NCBI GenBank assembly: GCA_910591455.2
Contig: OU342807.1
Coordinates: 17,290,594 to 17,354,593, forward strand
DNA: 64,000 nucleotides
Direction of reading: 5' to 3'
Source of the DNA: Pholis gunnellus
Lineage: Eukaryota > Chordata > Actinopteri > Perciformes > Pholidae
A model generated the notes under the pieces. That model saw only the letters and a program-made list of their open reading frames with translations. It made no database searches and was not told the DNA's origin. The translations under genes and the position numbers were made by a program. Positions 55,621 to 64,000 of this stretch are shown piece by piece. The stretch's first letter is position 1. The number at the start of each line of letters is the position of its first letter.

Positions 55621-58091
55621 CCAAACTGGATTTTGTTTTGACAGTGACAGCCCTAATATCTACTGTAGGTTACAGAGGTGCAACGCAAAAGTACGCTATT
55701 GAGCGGCGTAACATTATTTTAAGGCCAGCCTTCTCATTTTTCATTCCCTCAGAGTCTCTTCATTCACTGTGCAACAAATCCGCCTTTCTCACCTTTCTCA
55801 CTGCATGTGTCAGATTCTCCCATTTCATTCTTGGCGGTGCAGTTCGTTCCAACAAAACCAGTGCCATTCCATGTGCCAGTCACTGCCTGTGCTGGTTGTT
55901 GTATTGTGGCAAAGACACTTTAGCAGTGGTAATTGGCAGGTAAATTGGCACTCCTCGAAAGCAAATCGTCTTGGACTGTGAGCCATCCTGCTTTAAACAG
56001 ACCTTTGAACATACATAATTACAGTCCAGAGACACCCAGGTGATGCACTTTGTGATTTCATGTCCCGATCATTACATCAATAAAGTGTTACTCTGTGAAA
56101 CCTGTAATGAGGGAAAGTGAAGTACAGCCTGCCCATCAGTCCGTCCATCTGTCGTTGTGATTTTGCAAACAGACAGCTTCTTTTTCAAGTGCCGTTAGTC
56201 TCAGAGAGAGGTGGGAAAATATTCAGATCTGAGGGAGGAAGTATGCCCTCAGACTTGAAAGAGACGCTTCGAGAACCCCAAGACTCTTTGATGATGAAGT
56301 GTAATTTGTATACATGACACCATCCTTCTTCAAAAACCTGCAACAGAAAACTATTTTATCATAATCATAATGCGGTATACCCTCATGTCTTTTCACTGAG
56401 CTGATCCTACTCATATGCAAAATGTCAGTGTCAGTATGGAATCCTAAAACTTCAGACTATATGTGTAGTTTGTAGACTGAAGGTTTGGGTATCCATAGCA
56501 GCTCAAACAGCACAACACAGACACGTCCCTGTGAAGCACTCCTTCTAGCACAGGTGCTGAAAGTACTGCAGGCCTCTTCAGTGTGGTATCCATGTAATCC
56601 ATTTACAGCACAGGCAGCAGCCTCTCTCTCTCTTTCTCTCTCTCGCTCTCTCTCTCTGTCCTCCTCCGTCTCTCTGCTGCTGATAGTGTTTAAAGCGGAA
56701 TAGCCATTTAACTATTCAACAAGTGTCAGGATGTTAGAAAACACTACAAATACACCTGGGAGCAGAAAACACGCTGGCATGACTCACACAGTCCTGCACC
56801 GTATGTTGACTCTTGCTCATGAGACGAGAGTAGAGCAAGTTCCATTATCGCATTATGTTATTTAATAGGGCAAATGGATAACTACATCATCAAGTTAAAA
56901 GCAAATAATGTGTTGAGGGTTTCCCATCAGCACACTATGTACAGTGTTCTACATAGAAATAGCTCGTAAAGTAACGCAGCAATGAAGAACGGGGCTGGTG
57001 TTGTTCAAAATGTCAGTAATAGAATTTTTCATGTTCGATTGAAGAATGAGAGGACGAGCTCTGAACCAAGAGTTCTTTTTGATTCTCATGGCTACAGAGG
57101 CAAGTGATTTTTTCTGTCATTTCACTGACATCATTTTTAGTTCCGATACACAGGACTGAATTGGGATATGAACCGTTCAAAATCGAAATGTTTTTATTAT
57201 ATCATGAAATTAGAGTGTGTACACGCTTCCCTCTCTTCATGTCACTCATTGCCAACGCATCATCCAGTGTTTCGCCACTATACTTGATCAACAGAAAATT
57301 AATCAGCAACATTTGGTTCCAGCTTCTCAAATCTGAGGACTTTTCTCTGCTTTATATGATTGTAAATTTAATATATTGGGTTTTACGCTGTTGGTCCGAC
57401 ATAACAAGCAATTTGAAGATATCACGTTGGGTAAATTCTGGCAAGGACTTTTGACTATTTTCTGATATCTTATTGACTTAAAGATGAATTAATGTCACAC
57501 AAACTCTTGTCTGAACAGGATTCATGGAGGGTCAACATGGAGCTGCTCTGTAACAGAAACCTACAGACGTGTGACAAATGAGCATTTAAAACACTAATGA
57601 TTTTTAAACATACCTAAAGTTATTCTCTCGTTTGTTGTTTTGATGATAGTGGTGGAGAGCGTCACCTCACATGTTCTTCCAAAATCATCTCATATAGGTT
57701 CATTTGTCTGCATGTTTGGAAGCCCAAATCCCATTACTTTAACAGATATATGAACATACATGTTGCAACAGATGCCGTGTCTGAAAGGGGCAAGGAAGGG
57801 AGGCAATCAACTCGGGGTGTTTTTTGACGGCACAGAGTAATATGCATGTCTGAGAGGGGCTTAACAGACACACCGTTTACTATCCTTTCTCCTCAGTTCG
57901 ACTGTGCGTATGGCTGCATGTCTGTGTGTTCTTCGTGCTCAGCTTGATGCCTTTGTATGCCTCATCTGTAAAACTGCAAAATCAAAGATCACAAGTACCG
58001 TTCATCTCTCTCCTGTCAAGTCTATTCAAACAAACCTCACCATTACCACCAATTAGAGTTGCATTGCTCCGTGTCAACACCCCCCCCCCTC

Positions 58092-58093
<2 letters not shown>

Positions 58094-58151
<58 letters not shown>
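58094..58151. repeat. (CA)n microsatellite
   Basis: An uninterrupted CA run of about 28 units, preceded by C-rich sequence. A second short CA run lies near 58206-58221. Confidence 0.95.
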
Positions 58152-58157
<6 letters not shown>

Positions 58158-58820
58158 TCCTCACCACAACTCAAGCCCAGCTGTCTCTCCTGCCTCTGCC
58201 CCCCCCACACACACACACACAATCTTCCCCTCATCCTTCCATCATTCCGCCGTTACAGATGGTTTCATTCCCCAACACATTAATAACGCATCATCCAGAT
58301 GAATGAAGCTATATAATACCTAGCGTTGCCGATAATCCCATAGGTAAGAGGCTTAGCAGACAGCCCTGAGAGAGAGACAGCAAGAGAGAGAAACATAGAG
58401 AGACAGATAGGAAGACGAGGCTGGTGGGGAGCTGAATTAGTTTTATCTGAAGTCGGGTATCCATGTTGATATTAAGTCGCGCTAAAAGCCTGCACACACA
58501 TACAGACTAGACCATCACCATATGGAGGGGTTATTAGGCCAATGGCCTAACTCCTTTGCTGTTTAGTAGATGCAGGGTTCCTTTAAAATAGAGCTACTGT
58601 ATTTTATAAATCGAGATCAGTGCCAGCTCTTGTACAGAACACACTGTACAGAACGTTGACTGTGTCATTATCACATTGAACTGCATATTAAAAAGAAACA
58701 TTTTGAAAAAGCTTTCTCAAAGCACCCTTTTGTAAATTCATGGCAGTGGTTTAAATTGTAATCTGATTAACGTGTTTCATTGTAGAGTTCAATTTTGATC
58801 TCTCTTTTTTTTTAATACAG

Positions 58821-58892
58821 ATGTAAAGATTCAGTCTCTGAATGTGGAAGAGCACTCCGGTTTTAATTTCCAGTCCACTGGGGTTTCAGATG
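58821..58892 (+). other. Exon-like segment in xylt1 intron 1 (unconfirmed)
   Basis: A strong acceptor (TCTCTTTTTTTTTAATACAG) ends at 58820 and a GTATGT donor begins at 58893. They bound 72 bases, a multiple of three. The segment is open only when one base is carried over from a previous exon. In phase 0, the phase in which xylt1 exon 1 ends, it starts ATG TAA and stops at once. It is either a chance pairing of sites, a poison exon, or part of a non-coding transcript. Confidence 0.2.
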
Positions 58893-61065
58893 GTATGTCA
58901 TATTGGATTCTTGGGTAAAATTTCCAATACCGAAAAGAAAAAAATGAAATATCTTGTAAAAACTAAGACTAAGTATGATCGGCTTATTATTTGTTAGCCC
59001 ATGCACACAGCATGCCTCTCAGAGCCTAATCTGACCCCAAAAAAGAGAAAGAATTTAAAGCCCCTGAAAACGTATTTTCTCAATCAGCTTCTTATTTTGA
59101 GCAACAGTTGCCCACATTAACACAAAGTCATCTCAAAACGTTAGAACCGTTAGAACAAGAGTTACATGTCTTTGCTCTTTTCACAGGTTTTAAGTGGGTG
59201 GGGCTTAGTTGGAAAAAGATGGTGTCATGTATATCTGTGGACCTATCAGAGCAATTCTTAAATGATAGTATAATGACAGTTTTGGGATTGTTTTCAATTT
59301 ACTGATTCCACGAAACATGAAAATTACTGCAGCTAAAATGCAACCTTAGCTTACACTAGTCGTTATTTATAACCAGCAGCTGTTACAAATGTAGCGCTTT
59401 ATAGATTGTGTTTTGATCCAAAGATTCTGTGGAGACTTGTACTTTAGGGAGGATATGTTTTTTTCTTTAACGGAACATAGGTGAGTCTCCTTTAGGTGTG
59501 ATCTGCCAAGCTGGGATATGATGAGAAGCTGCACTAGTACGTTCCCATCAGGTTGGATTGCCTGAAGTGGAAGGCATATATCCTGTTTGTGGCAGATCTT
59601 TCAGCCTTTATCACAGTGTGTACTGCATAGCATCTCCATTCTAGCCCTGCAGCATTCAACGTGAATAGACTTCTTTAGGGGATCATTAGACAGTAGGGAG
59701 TGTGTTTGTCTCTCAACCGTAATGGTCGCATCTCAGTGAAAAACACTTGACAGCCTACTCGCTGGGGAAGCATACGGCAGATTGCCCACTTCTCTGAAAC
59801 CGTCGCAGTGCCGCAACATTGACATGCAACACACTGATCCACATGTAACACCCAAATGCACATGAACATGTAATCACACCCACACAGACTAATGACACTG
59901 AGCATGAGCCACTGCCTTGCTATCTCCTCCTCAACACACCATACACTAATCCTCATGTATTGTGTTATTCTAATAAGACAGGGGAGTTTGTGACAGAGAC
60001 AGAAAAGAGTACGTGGCAGGATGGTGAGGACACAGGGCGATGACACATCGGCTGGGCAGAGATAGGGGCGATCCGGCCTGTCAGGGAAAGCTTTTGTCCT
60101 TCCAGTCCCGTGGAGCAGGAGGAGAGGAACTGACAGCGGCGCTTTTCTTCCTCCTCCTCCTCCTTTATTTTTTTCTTCTTCTCACTACTGGAGCCGAATG
60201 CCAACAGCCCAGAAGACTTGTCTCTATCTGTGATTAAGAGAGAAAGTGAGAGGAGAAAGAAAGAAAGAGAGATAGAGACAGGCAGAGACAGAGACACAGA
60301 AGAAAGCCAGTGGAAGGGGGGGAAAAAGAAAAGATAAACGTCTCATCCCTTCTACAAATCCGACGTCGACTCAAATCCTTAGCGTAATCCTCGGGGGAAC
60401 CCAGTTTGGTTTGAAGGCTTGTTAGTGTAGCAAAGACTGGCAATGACTGTGTGGTTGGAGACCATTTCTTGGAAACTAACCTTAGTCCAAATGGCCTCCA
60501 AGCATATAGGGATCAGGTCTGTAATTTTCCCCTCGGTTGGTGAAGTTTAGGGTTTAGAGGTAAGCTGATGCCAAGACACTGATCAAGCTGGTTTTATCAA
60601 GCATCTCTAAATAGGAGCTCTGATTTAGGAATCTGCCCAGTAATCCCAGTTATCCACTGCCACTCACAGGTTGTGTTTCCACTGGTTCAATTGATCACGC
60701 TCAAAGACACTTGCTTCTGCTCGACATTTCTTTGTATTATCCACATCTGGATAGCATTTCAGAGCGGCTGATGCTTTAAAATGAGGGGGAACTTGGGCAA
60801 AGCAGGCCAATGATATAATCACCATCATAAATGCAGACAAATGTGGATAAAATGATGTGAGAGGCTTTTTTTTTTTACAATTTTCCATTTTATATAATGG
60901 TAGGATTTTGAACCTGAATGCTTTTTTTGGGACCTACCAAAATTTGCCAGTAGCACAAGAGCATCAAACGGTCAAAAACTGTAACTGGGCATCAAATGTC
61001 TGATCAGTTTATAAGATATGGTGAACAAGTTGTTACCAAACAGTAGCTTATTCACACACAGCAGG

Positions 61066-61102
61066 TAGTGCGGTATACCAGTTCAACTGGTATACCGCAC
61101 TA
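61066..61102. repeat. Perfect 37-bp palindrome
   Basis: The arm TAGTGCGGTATACCAGTT (61066-61083), a single C, and the exact inverse of the arm (61085-61102). The octamer AGCAGGTA overlaps the left edge (61060-61067) and follows the right edge (61105-61112). Confidence 0.9.
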
Positions 61103-61799
61103 ATAGCAGGTATGGAGCAACATTATCATTCACTCTCATAATGAATCAAATGAATCTCCTCTGTGGGGGACTGAAAAAAAAGAAAAAGTAAAGTTGCAGG
61201 AGCTAAATGAAGCTATAACAATCGGTAGAGCGAAGGGGTACTGCAGAGTTCACTCAGTCATTTGATCCATTGTTGGTGTAAAAATACTGATTTGTGCAAC
61301 CTTAAACCTAAAAGCGTGGTAAAAGAAAACGTAGGTAACGTTAGAAGTTGCTCTCCTGTCGGAATAACTTAATCACTGTAGTAGTCGGGTGGTGTTTGAC
61401 CTAGAAGGTCATAGCTACATAATTACCTCATATTTCACCCATTACATACTCATGACACAGCTAGCGGTACATTGTGTGTGAGAGAAATGAGGTTTGGGTT
61501 TATGGTCGAGGTCATGTTGAATAATCACCCCCGTTGAGAGGTCAGTGGAGCGGCTGCCTTTGCCTCAGGGCAGCCACTGTTGGGAGGTATGTTTTCGGGT
61601 ACAGGCACACTGGAGACAGCCAGGACGCACTAGTTGGATGTACACACCTGCAAACATCCACACAAATGCATACAAGTGGATACACACACCCACGCACTCT
61701 TCAACGTCCCCTCGGTGCTAAAGGCGCACACCTACAGAATGCATAAAATCAGAAAATACTCTTCCTTTCTGCATCACAAAAAACTCACCCACACAATCG

Positions 61800-61801
<2 letters not shown>

Positions 61802-61847
<46 letters not shown>
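61802..61847. repeat. (CT)n-(CA)n compound microsatellite
   Basis: A CT run of about 31 bp passes directly into a CA run. Confidence 0.92.
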
Positions 61848-62079
61848 TGCATTGCACGTACACCTCCGCCCCCCTTGGTTCATGCACAACACACACATAC
61901 ACACACACTTTGAGAGTAAATAAAATGATAAAACCACATGAATAGCTGCTCTTCAGTATTCATGTTAAAGCACCAGGACCAGCCGGAGAGCTCGTACTCA
62001 TTACTGAACAGGTGTTTTCTCCACCAGCACTGCATTTACATCCTGTCTGTCCTTCCTGCTGGTCTCCACTCTGCTGAAC

Positions 62080-62400
62080 GCCTCAAGGGCGGAGCTCACG
62101 AGGTCTTAACGCAGACGCACGCATCAACGCTGACACATTCGCATCCTTCTCTTTGACAACTTCCTCCCCCTCTTCTCCCTGCATGCTCCCACTCCTCATC
62201 TCCCCGGTCGTCCTCTCGTTTTCCTCTTCTCCCATCTCGAGTTGGGGCTGTCTCACCGCACCGCTGAGTCGCTCACTGGTCCTCCAGGCGCCGCAGGCCT
62301 CCCAAATCAGCTTCAATGAGGAGCCCTGCCGAGGCTGTCGCTGCCGGGGAGAAATTGCGCTGTAATTGAGCTGCGTGATAATAATACGTTCTTCTCTCTG
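62080..62400. other. GC-rich intronic patch, candidate regulatory element
   Basis: This patch is GC-richer and more CpG-containing than its surroundings, is repeat-free, and ends in an AT-rich TGTAATTGAGCTGCGTGATA block. Its open frames are short and unrecognised. Suspicion rests on composition only. Confidence 0.2.
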
Positions 62401-62495
62401 ATTCCTACCAGCGGTGAATCATCAACACCATCATCATCGTGCCATCACATCAGCAACGCTCGGCAGACGCTTCCACGCTGCCGCCACCGGAGTTG

Positions 62496-62498
<3 letters not shown>

Positions 62499-62539
<41 letters not shown>
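62499..62539. repeat. (CT)20 microsatellite
   Basis: An uninterrupted CT run, seen directly. Confidence 0.93.
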
Positions 62540-62542
<3 letters not shown>

Positions 62543-63249
62543 CTCGTCAATTGCACTCGTTACACTTATTTTATTCCCATTTCCTCTCTCTTTCACTTTC
62601 CTCTCGCTCCGTCCTTTGCCACTACTTGCTCCCCTCATCTGCCGCCAACCATCCTTCCCGTTTCTGTTCCATGTGATTGCACGACTTGCCTCGGAGGTAT
62701 ACAGAAATTACAATGTACGAAGAAAAAAAAAAGTGTGTGAGTTCGTAGATGGAGGGGAGGGGTGGGGGGGGGAGAAGATAATTAGGATGGGTGATTATGT
62801 GAGCACAATGTCAAATGGCTTTTTGCTACTTACTTAAGGCATTCATGCTTCTATGGCAGGAAACGGGAAAGCTTGTTCCTTTTTGAACATTGAACCCATG
62901 AGCGTTCTCTTTTTCTTAATGTCTCGAACAGATCCTCTTGTTCATGCATTCCCACATACACATACAACTTCCATAGGGCATAAAAGCGTCTGTTTCTCTC
63001 AATGCAGCCAGTTTGTTAAAAGTCAGGGAATATGTGTGCACATGTTCATGCAAAAGTGAGAAAGGATGAGAAAGTTAAATTGTAGTAATTTTTATTATTA
63101 GTTAAGTAATATAGGAAAGTTGGTAAAATTATGAGGAAAGGGGAAAACAAATTTGACAAAAAACTGAGACTGGGGATTAATTCAACAGACTGTAAAGAGA
63201 AAAGAGGTTAAAGGGAAGCAAGTGCTTGCCAAGACGGGTTATAGACTTA

Positions 63250-63260
63250 TGTGTGTGTGT

Positions 63261-63316
<56 letters not shown>
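63250..63316. repeat. (GT)n microsatellite
   Basis: A GT run of about 66 bp with one TC interruption near 63264. Confidence 0.95.
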
Positions 63317-63319
<3 letters not shown>

Positions 63320-64000
63320 AGAGAGCTACTAGTAGGAGGGGAGTTTACACATGGCTTTCAGTGCTTTAAACATCCTCATGAGAATTCCCTTTCCATAGAA
63401 GAAGAGGCCCATTAGGAAAATCATTGACTGCTTATTGGTGTCAGCACTCTACAGTATTTGTGTATGTGTGTATGTGTGCGTGAGCTCAAACAAAGAACAG
63501 TACTGCTCTTTTTCCTCACTCTCTCTACCCTCTCCGAAATAGCCAGTCTAACTTTAAGGAGGGGGTAAGGGCTTTTTTTGACTTCTCTCTTTGTCCTCAA
63601 GTTTCTCCACCGCTTTGAGTGAAATCCGTTTTTTACTCCGGTGAATTGGCCTACAACAATCTTTTTATGTAACTCTCAGTTTATCCACAGGATGAAATGA
63701 TTACACCTTTTTTTTTTTTCAATGGAGGGCCAAGTAGGTCTCACTGCAGTCCTCCGGTAACTTTTCATAAATGGTTTTGTGAGATAAACTCTGGACAAGG
63801 CGTGGCTGCTTCTGTGGGGCTGAAATGGGAGCGCTCCAGCCACATACCATACATGTACATGCACAATTATAGCAATTAGCTGGTGTGCGGATGTGTGACT
63901 GAGTTAGTGTGTTTATTAATAATAGCCTCCTGCGCATATGCACATGTTCCAGAGGTATAAAGAGTATGCAGACATAATTGTCTTAACTGCTGAGAAAGAG

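Larger units (their letters stand above)
51156..64000 (+). other. xylt1: xylt1 intron 1 (5' part)
   Basis: After the exon 1 donor no downstream XYLT1 coding sequence is recognisable to the end of the window; the conserved stem end and catalytic motifs are absent. The region is therefore best read as the first 12.8 kb of intron 1. It holds a TTAA-bounded MITE, a SINE on the minus strand, microsatellites, a perfect palindrome, and otherwise unique AT-rich sequence. A long first intron is usual for this gene. Confidence 0.75.

Overview
This window looks like gene-poor nuclear DNA from a ray-finned fish, most likely a percomorph-type teleost. The evidence is a vertebrate-type first coding exon with a GT splice donor and a GC-rich promoter, tRNA-derived SINEs with fish-type tails, hAT-like miniature transposons, a solo LTR, several short repeat families that I recall as common in teleost genomes, and very many CA/GT, GA/CT, AT and homopolymer tracts. 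I see no bacterial or viral gene organisation. Nearly all open frames of 60-190 codons are chance frames; the longest run through microsatellites or transposons.

The one gene I can support is xylt1 (xylosyltransferase 1, plus strand). Its first coding exon is 50850-51155. It encodes 102 residues: a short basic cytosolic tail, one signal-anchor membrane helix and the start of the lumenal stem with a nine-glutamine run. It ends at a phase-0 GT donor at 51156. A GC-rich, CpG-rich block (about 50575-51350) surrounds it and probably holds the promoter and 5' UTR. Everything from 51156 to the right edge is best read as xylt1 intron 1. The stem continuation and the catalytic domain are not in the window.

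Layout: 1-50.5 kb is upstream, apparently intergenic DNA built from unique AT-rich sequence, microsatellites and transposon remnants. The best-defined elements are hAT-like elements at 567-1649 (8-bp target duplication, 7/8), 41209-41518 (perfect 8-bp duplication) and 42296-43647 (7-bp duplication, with a second hAT-like end nested inside); a solo LTR at 44256-44662 (perfect 5-bp duplication); and a tRNA-derived SINE at 38953-39159. Four further dispersed families each occur two to four times, near 5.5/10.3/47.0 kb, 12.2/38.7 kb, 13.7/22.1/37.2/37.6 kb and 29.5/31.2/41.7 kb. Intron 1 (51.2-64 kb) carries a TTAA-bounded MITE (53404-53761), a minus-strand SINE (55485-55620), a 37-bp perfect palindrome flanked by 8-bp direct repeats (61066-61102), and one exon-like segment (58821-58892) that does not fit the xylt1 reading frame.

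The genes do not form a pathway here. The window is the promoter end of one proteoglycan-biosynthesis gene plus a long non-coding flank that could hold its enhancers. I found no previously undescribed multi-gene system. Family assignments of repeats come from memory of sequence character, not from a search.
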